Part shown: positions 47,390 to 58,661 of the stretch, piece by piece
How positions within the stretch are numbered: the stretch's first letter is position 1
Layout of the letters: each line of letters begins with the position of its first letter
DNA from: Prorocentrum cordatum
Taxonomy: Eukaryota; Sar; Dinophyceae; Prorocentrales; Prorocentraceae
Length of the DNA: 64,000 nucleotides
Assembly (NCBI GenBank): GCA_963575745.1
Contig: CAUYUJ010016371.1
Location: 740,726-804,725, forward strand
Direction: 5' to 3'
Made by a program: the position numbers and the translations under genes
The notes under the pieces: model-generated
What the model saw: only the letters and a program-made list of their open reading frames with translations
The model's database searches: none
Told to the model about the DNA's origin: nothing

Positions 47390-47940
47390 GCGTGGTGCGA
47401 GCTGTGTGTTGCACACGATGTGGTGCGGTCAATGTGGTGCAAGTTCTGCGGCGCAAGCGGTGCACGCTATAGTGCAATCTACCAACCAATGGCCCCACGT
47501 GGGCGCCCACGGGCGGGCACCAGGCGAACCCTCGGCTGACTCGGCCAGCGCCCATGGGCGCCCACTAGGCGCTCACGGGCGGCCACTATGCGAACACCTC
47601 AGCGGACCCAGGCAGCGCACGTGGCGGCCACGAGGCGCCCACGGGCGGCCGTTGGGCGAAACCTCGGCGGATCCAACTATTGAAGCATATGTCAGCCAGC
47701 GTGGGCCCCGACCAGTGAGTGGTAGCACACTGGAGGTGAACTCTGTGCGGAGTAAGCTATGTGGTGCCAGCTATGACATGTGAAAGCTATGTGGTGTGAG
47801 CTATGTGGTGTCAGCTATGTTGTGCGAGCTATGTGGTGCGAGCTACGTTGCGTAAGCTATGCGGTGTGACCAATGTGGTGTGAGCTATGTTTTGCAGGTT
47901 GCGCGGTGTAAACCGAATGGTGTGCGCTCCGTTGTGCAAC
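47390..47940. repeat. GAGCTATGTGGTGTG and GCGCCCACGGGCGGCC short repeats
   Basis: About ten GAGCTATGTGGTG-like words of about 15 bases lie at 47,750-47,905, with weaker ones at 47,395-47,460 (TGTGGTGC). Between them, 47,495-47,665 repeats GCGCCCACGGGCGGCCAC-like words. The same words recur at 47,965-48,060. Confidence 0.6.
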
Positions 47941-49297
47941 CCATGTTGCCCACCCAAGGCATGGGGCGCCCTCGAGCGCCCACGGAAAGGCACCACGCGA
48001 AACTTCGGAGGACCCAGCCAGCGCACGGAGCGCCCACTAGTGCCCACGGGCGGAACCATGGTCCAGGCTCAAGACCTTGGCGGACCCGTCCAATTACCCA
48101 AGAGAGCGAAGCAACACCCTCGAAATGCCAGCCCTGATTGGGGAAATTGGCAATCGCCTCTAAGTGCAAGGACTGTCTCGGGAAAGAGCTCGAGCTGTGC
48201 TTCGAGAACGAGCTCGAGCTGGTGTTTGCCCTCTCGCCCTTTTCGGTGCTCGGTCCGCATCTGGGGCCTCCACATGGCCAGAAGAGCGCCCCTGCAGGTC
48301 CTAAGGGGCCCCGTGGGACCCCAGGAGGGCCCAGCCCAAAGCGGCACTTGAATTGTCCTTTTTCGTGCTGATTCTCCTTCCGCGCGGCCCAAGGGAGGCA
48401 CCCAGGACACCCCAACGAGTCCCAAGCGAGCCCCGAGAGAAGAGAGCCCCACAGCCTCCCAAAGGGCCCCCCCCCAGAGCCCAGGTATGGCTCTAAGTGG
48501 CCCCCAGGGCGGGGCGGGATGAGGGAAGAGGGGGAAAAGTAGGAAGAGATTCGGTTCGGTTCGGCTGTCCACGAAGGAAGGGTCAAGCACGTTCTGCCGG
48601 GTGAGCGCCGAGTCCATTTGGGCCCGAGGTCGAAACCGCCCTTCCAGTGGGCTCATCCTCCCCTCAGGCACACACACACGAAGTCGAGGGGAATGACATT
48701 GAACAACCAAGTGAGGCTCCAGAGGGCACACACGCAAAACTGCAAACGCTCGCAAAACACACATGAAGCTCCAGAAGCCATCAACAAAACAAACGAAACA
48801 TGTTCGCAGGACACGCGTGAGGCTCCAAAAACCATCAACACCACAAACGGTAGACGTTCGCCCTCGGCGCACATACGGCGCCGGATGAACCACCGGCCTG
48901 CGACCTCAGAGGGGAGGTGAACCACAACGGGCTGGGATTCCCAAGGGAGGGGGTGTTAGCCGTGATGAGCCCACCTTTGCCAATCCTTGGGGATGGTCAG
49001 CCTCCAACCGCCGGGGGGTGCCCCGGAGGAGGAAGTGGAGGAGGGATGATGGGGTGAAGAGAGGAGGCGGAGGAAAATGGCCAGAGTAAACCCACCCAAG
49101 ATGCATGAACCGATGCTGCAATACACCCTCCTGTCCCAAGTCCTTCCCTCGATCTTAAATCCATACAGATTTTCCTTTCACTGTGAGCGCCCCCCTTGAA
49201 TAGCGAGCGGCTGGTCGGTCTGCCAGTTAGACGAGAGAGCCCGTTGTAAAGGATCGTCCCTCCACTTGACCTCCATCCGATTAAGCGTTGCAAAATG
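47941..49297. other. No gene recognised; short repeats
   Basis: Positions 48,380-48,480 carry CCCAAGGGAGGCACC and AGCCCC words of the composite-array type. Positions 48,705-48,860 hold about three copies of a unit of about 60 bp with GAGGCTCCA..AACCATCAACA and CACAAACG. The rest is unassigned. Confidence 0.45.
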
Positions 49298-49729
49298 TCA
49301 AAATCGTGGGCGTATGCGCCGCGGAAGTCCCGCGCGAGAGCCCTCCCTTGCCACGTCCACTGGTGCGTCCCCTGGCATGACGTGCCCTGACACACCCCCT
49401 GGCACGTCCACTCTCGCGTCCACTGGCACCTCCCGTGGCTCGTCCTCTTGCGTTTTCCCTCGCTCGTCCTCTGGCGCGCCCGGGGGGACGTGGGTCTTCG
49501 GCGACGGCTCCAAGGGCTCGTCGCCCTCGCACGTGTCGTCACTCAGATGCCGTTCGTCCCCGGCCCCCTCCTCCACGACCCCCGCTGCGGGCGTGCTTCC
49601 TCCCTCCGCGTCTTCCGCTGGCGTCCCTCCTCCCTTCGCGTCGTCCGCCGTCTCTTCCTCGGCGTCCTCCGCGCGATCCTCTGACTCCTGGTGAATCCAA
49701 CCCTCTTCGCTCGCGGTCCCCGTCCCCAT
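49298..49729 (-). CDS. Hypothetical acidic low-complexity protein or exon
   Basis: A 143-codon minus frame rich in Glu, Asp, Ala, Gly and Pro contains EDRAEDAEEETADDAKGGG and PAEDAEGGSTPAAGVVEEG with loose 12-residue repetition. Acidic disordered segments are common in eukaryotic nuclear proteins, and the codon pattern is not a simple microsatellite. The overlapping plus frame is Ser/Pro-rich. No start context, neighbour or domain confirms it. Confidence 0.25.
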   Translation of the reverse strand: MGTGTASEEGWIHQESEDRAEDAEEETADDAKGGGTPAEDAEGGSTPAAGVVEEGAGDERHLSDDTCEGDEPLEPSPKTHVPPGAPEDERGKTQEDEPREVPVDARVDVPGGVSGHVMPGDAPVDVAREGSRAGLPRRIRPRF

Positions 49730-49904
49730 CTGGTGCCCCCCCCCCAGAGATCAGAGGTCCGATGTCTTGTTTTTGTCAATTTGGGGACCCCAGCATTCCC
49801 GACACTTTCCCCAGAGCCGTCTTCATCCTGAATTATTTTCTGACGATCCCAGGGCTCGGCGAGGGCCGCCTGAGCCTGCACCACCGCAAGAGAGCCTAAA
49901 TTCG

Positions 49905-50105
49905 AATCATTAAGTCGGATCGGCGATCGAAATTAATCGGATCGGCGGACATCGGCAGCCAAGTCGGGAGAAGTCTAATCGGCGGAAATCGGCGGGCTAA
50001 TAAAGCATCCATTGAGAAACCGCAATCCAAATCGGAATCCGAGGTCCAACCGAACCGGAATCGGAATCGATCAAAGCCGAATCGAGTCGGAGGAATCGAA
50101 TGAAC
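49905..50105. repeat. AATCGGA-type heptamer-like repeats
   Basis: GGATCGGCG, AATCGGCGG and GGAATCGGAATCG words recur through 200 bases with no fixed period. No gene is present. Confidence 0.5.
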
Positions 50106-50454
50106 CCTGCCGCCGTGAGCAGAGATGGCGCGGGCCGCGGCTCCGCCGCCAAATTGGGTGAGTCCACGAAGTCCTCTGGCCGCTGCCTGGGCGCCTGCCG
50201 GCGGGTGGCCGCCGACGAGCGTTCCACGGTGCATCGACGTGGTCGGAGGAACGGGACGAATGCAACACAAAAACGCAGAAAATGACGAGCGGCGAACGTA
50301 TCCGTATCCGCGCCATCGCGGTCTGGATTCCAAGGCGCGATCCCGCGGATACGCGGTTGCACGGATACGTTCCGCGCGAGGCGTCCGCGAAAAACGCTCC
50401 GCATCCGCGGGTTCGCAGCCCAGGGGCCCAGCCCGCGAGGCAGCGAATACAGAT

Positions 50455-50640
50455 ATGCTTTTCGCTCGTGAGGAATGGTCTTCGAATAGCCTTCAAGCAG
50501 CAATCTGTTTCGCCCATGAGGAAGGATCTTCGGGCCTTCGGGCAGCCATCTATTTTTCGCTCGTGAGAAAGGGTCCTGGAAGGGCTTTCGAACAGCCATG
50601 TGTGTTTCGCCCATGAGAAAATGTCTTCGAAAAGCGTTAA
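50455..50640. repeat. Tandem repeat, period about 49 bp, four copies
   Basis: TTTCGCTCGTGAGGAA-type starts lie at about 50,460, 50,509, 50,555 and 50,605, each followed by TCTTCG..GCCTTC.A.CAGC. The words TCGCTCGTGAG and TCGCCCATGAG alternate, suggesting a two-unit higher order of about 97 bp. Confidence 0.65.
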
Positions 50641-51007
50641 AACAATTCTCGAACGCTTCAGAGGCCCCCCCGGAAGCCTCCAAAACTTCTGGAGGTCTCT
50701 GCAGAGCGGGTCTCAAGAGGCCTCCGCAGAAGGCACCTGTCCAGTCTCAAGTGTACCCCACCACCGTGCTTGGCCATGGCCATCATGAAACCACAGCGTG
50801 ATGTAATCGCGCTCCTGGCTAAGGCCAGAAGCGCATTCACTTAGAACGTCCAGGGTTCGCTAAGGATTGGTTTTTACCTAACAGCTCTTGCTGATAGGTT
50901 TCTAGTGGTCTCAAAAGAGAGCATCATGACTCCTCAGGGGGGTCCGGGCGGGACCCAGAACGGCTGCCGCCGCGGCTGCCGCCGCACTCGTTTTTCGAAA
51001 ACAGTCA

Positions 51008-51495
51008 CACACTTCGTGCTCTTCGACCTCCCAGAACTCCATTCCCGGGCCACATTCTGAATGCCCGGAGCCAACTGTAGGCCACTTCGTGCTCTTCGAC
51101 TTCCCAGAACTCCATTCCCGGGCCACATTTTGGATGCCCGGAGCCAACTGTAGGCCACTTCGTGCTCTTCGACTTCCCAGAACTCCATTCCCGGGCCACA
51201 TTTTGAATGCCCGGAGCCAACTGTAGGCCACTTCGTGCTCTTCGACTTCCCAGAATTCCATTCCCGGGCCACATTTTGGATACCCGGAGCCAACTGTAGG
51301 CCACTTCGTGCTCTTCGACTTCCCAGAACTCCATTCCCGGGCCACATTTTGAATGCCCGGAGCCAACTGTAGGCCACTTCGTGCTCTTCAAGTTCCCAGA
51401 ACTCAATTCCCGGGCCACATTTTGAATGCCCGGAGCCAACTGTAGGCCACTTCGTGTTCTTCTAGCTCCCAGAACTCCGTTCCTGGGCCACATTT
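51008..51495. repeat. 73-bp satellite, about 6.5 copies
   Basis: GCCACTTCGTGCTCTTCGAC starts at 51,081, 51,154, 51,227, 51,300 and 51,373, exactly 73 apart, with few differences between units. Since 73 leaves remainder 1 on division by 3 and no frame contains a stop, all three minus frames are open for 147-162 codons and encode the same 73-residue cycle in shifted register. Confidence 0.95.
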
Positions 51496-51499
51496 TGAA

Positions 51500-51872
51500 T
51501 GCTGAGGCAGGCTGATGCTGAGGCGGCTGAGGCAGGCTGAGGCTGCTGAGGCAGGCTGAGGCAGGCTGAGGCTGAGGCAGGCTGAGGCTGAGGCCGAGGC
51601 TGAAGGCAGACTGAGGCTGAGGCTGAAGCAGGCTGAGGCTGAGGCTGAGGCAGGCTGAGGCTGAGGCAGGCTGAGGCTGAGGCTGAGGCAGGCTGAGGCT
51701 GAGGCTGAGGCTGATGCAGGCTGAGGCTGAGGCAGGCTGAGGCTGAGGCCGAGGCTGAAGGCAGGCTGAGGCTGAGGCTGAAGCAGGCTGAGGCTGAGGC
51801 TGAGGCAGGCTGAGGCTGAGGCAGGCTGAGGCTGAGGCTGAGGCAGGCTGAGGCTGAGGCTGTGACTGCGAC
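51500..51872. repeat. (GGCTGA)n hexanucleotide minisatellite with higher-order copy
   Basis: GAGGCTGAGGCAGGCTGAGG units directly follow the 73-bp array. A block containing GGCCGAGGCTGAAGGCAG occurs at about 51,590 and again at about 51,747, an offset near 157, so a larger segment was duplicated. It gives Pro/Gln/Ala/Ser frames on minus. Confidence 0.9.
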
Positions 51873-54166
51873 TGCCGTTGCCGCTGCGACTGTCATCGCG
51901 AATGCGACTACGACTGCGAGAACAGCAGAATTCTACAACTGGATTTTCATCTGAATCTTAAGGGGAATGCTTTCAGATATGCTTCTACACATCGCTGTTA
52001 GGTTGCTTTGCCGGGATAATCCTTCAAAACGCCCGAACCCTGCGAAGGTCTGGGCAACTTTTCGGAGGGTATCGGGAAGGTTTCGGACGGGTTGTCGTCG
52101 TTTTCGCTGTCGTTGTCGATGTGGTAGTGTGTCCGGTCTCACTGATCGACCGCGCCATTGGCGGTGGAGCGTGTCTCTCCATGCTCTGCCAATGCACCTC
52201 TGACGTGCACGGCTTCTCTCCCTCTCTCTCTCGCTCTCTCTCTTTCCTCGTTTTGGGGGCAACCCTAGAGAATCCTGGGCTCTCTAAGCTTATACGCTAT
52301 CGTAGGGCCTGGGATGGCCCTGGCCAAGCACGGTGGTGGTGGTAGTGCCTTTCGCGGCATAGAGACAGAATCGGGCAGAGATCCGCGGCCCCCCCCCTTT
52401 TCTTGCTCGAGTGCTGCCAGAGATGGCCCTTGCTCAAGGTGGCTCCAGCTCTTCCAGCGAGGCCCAGATGGCCTCCAGATCACCCCGACTAAGCCCCAGC
52501 CCGGCGCGGAAAGCTGGGGCACTCAAGTGACGCAGAAAACTGGAGCGCCAAGGCGCCGTGGGCAGCTGGGGCACCAAAGGGGCGCGGAAAGCTGTGGCAC
52601 CCTGGGCAAGAGATCGCCTCTGAAGCCTCCGACGTGTGGAGGCCATCAGGCTGCCCAGCGTAGGCTTCGGAAGCTCTGAGCAGCTTGGCTCCTACAGTCG
52701 GGACTGACAGGGGACGCCCGAAGGGACACAAGACTCTTGCGAGGTCGGCAGATGCTCCATACATGACGGCGACACGAAGCGCGAGGCAGAAACAAGGTGC
52801 CCTTCACTTTGCAGGACCGACCTCGTAGTCCAACCAGACAGTGCCCATGCAATTCATCCCCACCCCACCGACACCTGGATGCTTCACAACGTCGGCTCGC
52901 GCAAGTCTCGACAACCTTCCCTGGGTTGGTTCTTATACCGAATGGTCCTTCGGGCCGCCCGGAGACCGAAACTTGTCCCCCCCCCTTCGTCGTGACTTCT
53001 GCGCAGCACGATGCGGCATGTACATGTCGGTGAAAATCCTTCTCTGGACCTCTCCTGGAGCACGTTCTGGCCAGAACGTCGAGGCAGATCCATCCGTGGA
53101 GACGAGAGGCCTTCCGGATGCCCACAGGGCGAAAGACGCCCGAAAACCTCGATCCTCAAAGCTCGAACCTCGGGGCTCGACCGTGGTGGCTTCGCTACCT
53201 GCCTTCTGCCTCGCCCTCTCCCATCCCCCCTCCCTCCCTTTTCCCCCTCCCCCCTCCCCTCTCCTCCCTTCCACGCGCCTGCTCTCCCCTGCCTGCCCAA
53301 ACCCCCGACGTCATGATTTGTTCATAACGTCAACCCCCAGAACTCTCGACCCAGTGCCCAGGACCGGTTTCTCATCCCGAGTCGCTTTCTGACCCTCCCG
53401 AAGCCTGGTGTACTGGGGCGCACAAGGACATACTGGTACCATGTGTCCTCCTTTGAGGCGCGCGTCCGACCAGAACACACAGAACAGAAATCTTGTAGTA
53501 TATCGTTTCCCCAGCGGTATGGCCATAAAGCGTCCGCCACAAAGCTTCTATTCGCCTCTGCACGACTGGGGTAAAGGCTCCCATATGCCGAACATGCGAA
53601 ACACCTCCCGTAGTGAATCTGTGCATGACCCGAAGGGGTCTGGGGGGCCGCCGCAACGCGCGGACGAGGGGCTTCGGCGCTACCACGCGCGGCTGAGCGG
53701 CGCTCGCGCACGGGGCCGGGCCTCCCTCGGCACGGCCGGCGCCAGCAAGGAGCTCAGCCGGTCCCGGGCCTCCCTCAGCGCGGCCTGGAAGAGCATCTGG
53801 GGGCGGGGCGGAGGCTCCGAGGATCGGACTGCGAGACTCGAGGCCTTCGCCGCAGACCTCGGTCCTCGAAGTACCCCCCCCCCGGGCATCTCTGGGCTCC
53901 ACCTGGGGCACTCCAGGAACTCCAGGATGCATGAACCCTTTCAGGAATCGCGCAGCTGCCCGTAGGATCTCCCATGAACCCTCTCAGGAGCCCGGAACCT
54001 GCCAGGAAACGCTCCAGATCCATGAAACCTCCCAGGAATGCGCCGGAAGCGCGCTGGAGCCAACCCCACGAGCTCTCCGAACCCATTTCAGTCCCAGGCG
54101 TGATCTGGACCCTTCCGAAGTTTCAGGTGTTCGCGACGCCACATAAATTTCAAATCGCAAATCACT
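51873..54166. other. No gene recognised
   Basis: Mostly unique DNA. Positions 52,505-52,610 hold about three diverged 30-bp copies of GCGGAAAGCTGGGGCACC-like words. Frames up to 186 codons occur on both strands (53.3-54.0 kb) without domains. Confidence 0.4.
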
Positions 54167-54364
54167 ACGGCAGGTTCGTGTCGTGCCGACTTCGGCGTTG
54201 GTTTCTGTCACCGCGGGGATCGTTCAACCTTGAAAGATCGGCCGTTTCCGAAACGTCCAACTCGTTCCACATCGAACGACGAACGATTCTGGGTCACCCG
54301 CGGCGTTCAACGTTGAACGGCGCTGGCGGGGTCGCCGCTGGTCGACACGACACGAACCTACCGT
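54167..54364 (+). mobile_element. MITE-like element, copy B
   Basis: The 198-bp segment begins ACGGCAGGTTCGTGTCGTG and ends with the inverted form CACGACACGAACCTACCGT, so the terminal inverted repeats are about 24 bp with two mismatches. Inside are two palindrome-like blocks, GATCGTTCAACCTTGAAAGATC and the perfect CGTTCAACGTTGAACG. It matches copy A at 29,140-29,330 over its length, with several short differences. There is no coding capacity. Flanks do not show an obvious target duplication. Confidence 0.75.
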
Positions 54365-54960
54365 GCATGGTTGGTTGAGACGCGAATTCTGGGTCTCCGA
54401 GAGGCCCCTCGTCGCCCCGGCTGGATCCCCACCTCAGCAGAGGTCGGGAGGTGGACTCCTGAAAGCGGACCCGCACCCGCCGCCCTCCCCTCTCGCCTCC
54501 CTGCCCCATTGTGCTTCGGCTGCCGTCGGCCCGTCGCCTCCCCTCGCCTGGCTGCTCGTCGCCGCTGCCGCCCCTCACTCGCGCCCGCGTGCGGCAGCCC
54601 GGGCGACGGCACGCTCGCCGCCGCGCCCAAAACCACGACGGGCAGCTCTGGGCACGCTTCGGCCTCCGCGGGTGCCCTGGATCCGGGCCCAGAGGAGCAG
54701 ACGCTCGGGAGGGAGCGCCGGCCCCGGGGAGGGCGTCGAGGCCCCTGCCCTGGAGGACTGAGTCAATGGACAGTGAGCACGCCGTGGGGGGTCCTGGCCA
54801 CGCTTCTTCGTTTCGAAGGTGTCGATTCGGAAAGGTTGGTGCGTGTTTCTGGTGGTTCTCGTCGCTGCGGCTGGCCGCAAACCAAAGATCTGACCAAAGT
54901 GCCCCCCCCCCCCCCCAGAGGGGCCTGGGGGATTGGCTTTTCGAGCGGGTTGGGGCTGGC
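54365..54960. other. No gene recognised
   Basis: GC-rich DNA with a C14 run near 54,902-54,916. Long frames on both strands are unsupported. Confidence 0.35.
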
Positions 54961-54965
54961 CCTCG

Positions 54966-55120
54966 CTCCTCCTCCTCCTCCTCCTCCTCCTCCTCCTGCA
55001 ACTCCTCCTCCTCCTCCTCCTCCTCCTCCTCCTCCTCCTCCTCCTCCAGTCCAGTCCAGTCCAGTCCAGTCCAGTCCAGTCCAGTCCAGTCCTCCTCCTC
55101 CTCCCGCTCCTGCTGGTCCT
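54966..55120. repeat. (TCC)n and (CCAGT)n arrays
   Basis: TCC units at 54,966-55,047, interrupted once by GCAACTCC, pass directly into nine CCAGT pentamers (about 55,047-55,091) and then back to TCC. Confidence 0.95.
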
Positions 55121-55247
55121 TCTCCTACTTCCTTACGTTACCCCTCCATGCTTACAGCCTCAGAGATGCGCAGGCTAATCCAAGATCGAGGCCCTGAGCC
55201 ACCCCACCAGTCGGTGGGATGGCAGAGACGGGGCGCTGTTCCTAATA

Positions 55248-56125
55248 CATGTTGGGACCTCGTTTTAAAGAGTCAGTGCCCTGCGTCCTTCTCTGTCCTC
55301 TCTCCTCTCTTCCTGCCTCTCCTCCATCCTGCCATCCCCGCCTCTGCCCTCCGCATGTCAATGGTTTCGGCACGCCCCTCACGCGCTTCGTGGCACCATT
55401 AGGGACCTCCACCGAAGACCCCAGAGGGAAGTTCGCATGTGGGCGTCACAACCATGTCGGCGCACCCCTCAAGCGCTTCGTGGCCCCATAGGGAGCTCCA
55501 CCGAAAGAACCAACGTGGACATTCGCATGTGGACCTCGCGCCCGTTTCGGCATGCCCCCCCCACGCGTTTACTAGCCCCATAGGGAGCTCCACCAAAGCC
55601 TCAAAAGAAGGTTCGCGGCCCCATGAGGGAGCTCCGCCGCAAGCCCCAGTAGCGACGTTCGCATGTGGGCATCGCACCGTCTCGGCGCACCCCTCACGCG
55701 CTTCGTGGCCCCACCATAGGGAGCTCCACCGAAGGCCCCAGTGGGAGCGTTCGTATGAGGACGTCACGCCCGTTTCGGCACACCCCTCACGCGCCCCATG
55801 TGGAGCCCCACCGGATGGCCCGCAAAAAGAGCATTCGCATGTGGGCGTCACGCCCGTTTCGGCACACCCCTCACACGCTTCGTGGCCTCATATGGGGCTC
55901 CACCGAAGACCCCAGAGGGAGCCGTCGCACGCGGGCGTCAAGCCGGTTTCGGCGCAGCCCTCACGCGCTTCATGGCCCCATAGGGAGCTTCATCGAAGGC
56001 CCGAAGGCCCCAGTGGGAGCGTTCGCATGTGGGCGTCACGCCCGTTTCGGCACACCCCTCGCGCGCTTCGTGGCCCCAAAGGGAGCTCCACCGAAGACCC
56101 CAGATAAGCGTTCGTACGCCCTTCC
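55248..56125. repeat. 90-bp satellite, locus 2, with leader
   Basis: A leader (GGGACCTCGTTTTAAAGAGT, then CCCTGCGTCCTTCTC at 55,254-55,295) and a CT-rich tract precede about eight units of 90 bp. Anchors fall at 55,369, 55,459 and 55,549. The unit and the leader match locus 1 at 13,975-15,420 in order and polarity. Frames up to 222 codons are repeat shadows. Confidence 0.85.
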
Positions 56126-57280
56126 TGGGCCTGTTTAGGGCCCCTCCCACGCGACAACTCCTGCCATGAAACCGACTAACCCCCATGGGGTCCCCAGGTG
56201 GAGGCAGAGGGGATATGAAACATCAGAGGAAGGAGAGAAAACATCCGTGGTAGGAGTGCGGCAGAGAGGGAAAACATGACCACGCAGAAACACAACACTT
56301 CCAAACTTGCTGGCTCAATTTCCTAATAGCCAACCTGGTCTTCGCCATAGTGGATAACATGAACCCGCAAATGCAATTTGCTGTGCACATGTTGCCGGCA
56401 AGGCACTGATGCGAACTACATCAACAACATGAATAAACCAAGGCGCGCACCGGCAAGCGGATAAGACTGATGGGTCCAACCTCGGCGCGTTCGCTCTGAA
56501 GCGCGTTATCGTCGAATCGAGTTGAACTGTCGCAATAACATACCGATGTACACACGTAGAAACATTGCCATGCACACACACACACACACGTGGACGCATG
56601 ATGAGCCTGTGGGCATCACCATACGTGCAAACATCTGCATAGGACAACAATGTTGTACGGGTGCAACGCGTAAGATTTTGACAAACCTACATGTGTACAC
56701 ACTGATGCTGCGGAATCGGCATTACACTTTGAAGCTGTAACTTCCAAACTAACAGTCGCGCCAGTATGATCACGCTGTCACTTAACCTTCGCCGAACACC
56801 AACTTTGGATCGAAGCATGGGAAGGGTCTTGCGCAATCACCTTCTAATGCCAGCTCGTATCAGGTCAGCGTTTATCGACCTCATTTCCTGCGGCACAAAC
56901 CGAACTATGTGTGCCTCCTCAGGGTTTGCTGGAGTGTGTTCGGCGATTCCTCCTGACCATGCACTTAATCAAATCTGGAAATCTCTGGCTACCAGGGTTC
57001 TCTGGCTGGAATTGCCATCGCGGTCAGAGAACTGCAAGCAGCTCCACGCGAACTTTCTCAGCACCGGAGTGTGCACACTCATACAAAGTGCTGCTTCGAT
57101 TGTTTTACAGTGGATTGAACATGTAGGGCCATCGTAATAATCCTGGCCGGAGGCAATCTCACATCGTTCGAAGCTGCGGTTGACGAAAGATCTTATCTGT
57201 CCCACGCAATGATTTCCGCCAACACGCTGCGGGGCCACCAAGCTAAGCGAAAACACGCTATCTTACAATATCTCTCAATA
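56126..57280. other. No gene recognised
   Basis: AT-richer unique DNA with a (CA)n run at 56,573-56,590. A 123-codon plus frame (56,766-57,137) has ordinary composition (for example SFIDLISCGTN-like texture) but no domain or context. Confidence 0.4.
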
Positions 57281-58539
57281 TATCCGCCGATCCGGCGTGT
57301 GAGTTTAAGAAGTCTAAACTGAAGCTCTGCTTCAGCATGAGCTTGAGCTCTGCTTGGGAGGGGGGGAGAGGGGCGGAACCACATTAACGGACGAATTGTT
57401 GACGCTTCGCGAATCCCCACCAGCCCATCCAGAAACGATGCCCAAAGGAATTGCCTCGATCAGGGAAGCGGGCAGCACACAGAGGACGGGTCCCTTGGCA
57501 AGTCTTGGCGGCCCTTGGCGGTCCCGGGCGCCTCTTAGAGCGTCTTGGGTGCCTCGGAGAACTTCTTGGGGCCTCTTGGGGGTATCTTGGGAGCCTCTTG
57601 GAGGCCTCTTGGGCGGCTGTTGGGGCCTCCTGGACGCCTCTTGGGGCCCTCTTGAAGCGCTCTTGGGAGCCTTGGGAGCGCTCTTGGAGCCATCTTGGGC
57701 TAACTGGAGCCAGCTTGAGGCCTCGGCGAGAAAACCACAAACATTGATTCCCCAAAGGTTTTGGAAGGATTTTGGCATCTTCAGGGCCTCCTGGGGGAGC
57801 TCTTTGGCCACTTGGAGCCGTCTTGGAGCGGTCTTGGGGCCTCTTGGAGCATCGTGGGCGCCATCTTGAGGCATCTTGGGATATCTGGAACCATCTTGGA
57901 TATCATCTTTGGCTCTCCCAGGCGCTCTTGGAGCCATCTGAGGCAATGCCCCTCCCCAGGAGGCCCAAATGTGGCCAAAACCTTAATACAATCAGCGATT
58001 TCGGCATTGTCGCCGGGACCTCTTGGAGCGTCTCGGGTGCCTCTGGGGACCTTTTGGGGCCTCTTGGAAGTCTCTTGGAGGTCTCGTGGGGGCCTCTTGG
58101 GGGCCTCCTGGGGGCCTCCTGGGGGCCCCTTGGGGCTTCCTGGCCACCTCTTGGGGCCCTCTTGGGGCACCCTTGGGAACCTTGGGGTTGGGGGCCATCT
58201 GTGGGCCATCTTGGGCGAAATCGATCACAGGAGGGGGGGTCGGGGAGTTTCATTAGCGCCCCCCCCCCTAGAGGCCAAAATTGGGCCCAAACCGTAATAA
58301 AATCGATGATTTTGGCTTCCTCGCCGAGGCCGTTTTGGACCCCCGGACACCTCGCGCCCCCCCCCGCTCCAGGTCTACGGGAGGGGGTATGGGGGAGGGG
58401 TCAAGTTACCCCTTCCCCGCCAACAAGCCGTCTCGCTCACACCCACCCGCCCTCCCAACACATACGTAGCACCCGAGTCTGGCCCGAGCCTCAGCATATT
58501 CAGCAGTCGTCTTGGGATGGGCAGCTACTGGGGGCCAAT

Positions 58540-58577
<38 letters not shown>

Positions 58578-58622
58578 TGTCGCCTGTCGCCTGTCGCCGC
58601 CGCCGCCGCCGCCGCCGCCTCA

Positions 58623-58661
<39 letters not shown>

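Noticed and set aside
51008-51495. CRISPR-like array with a 73-bp period
   Set aside because: Units are contiguous and identical throughout, with no variable spacers.
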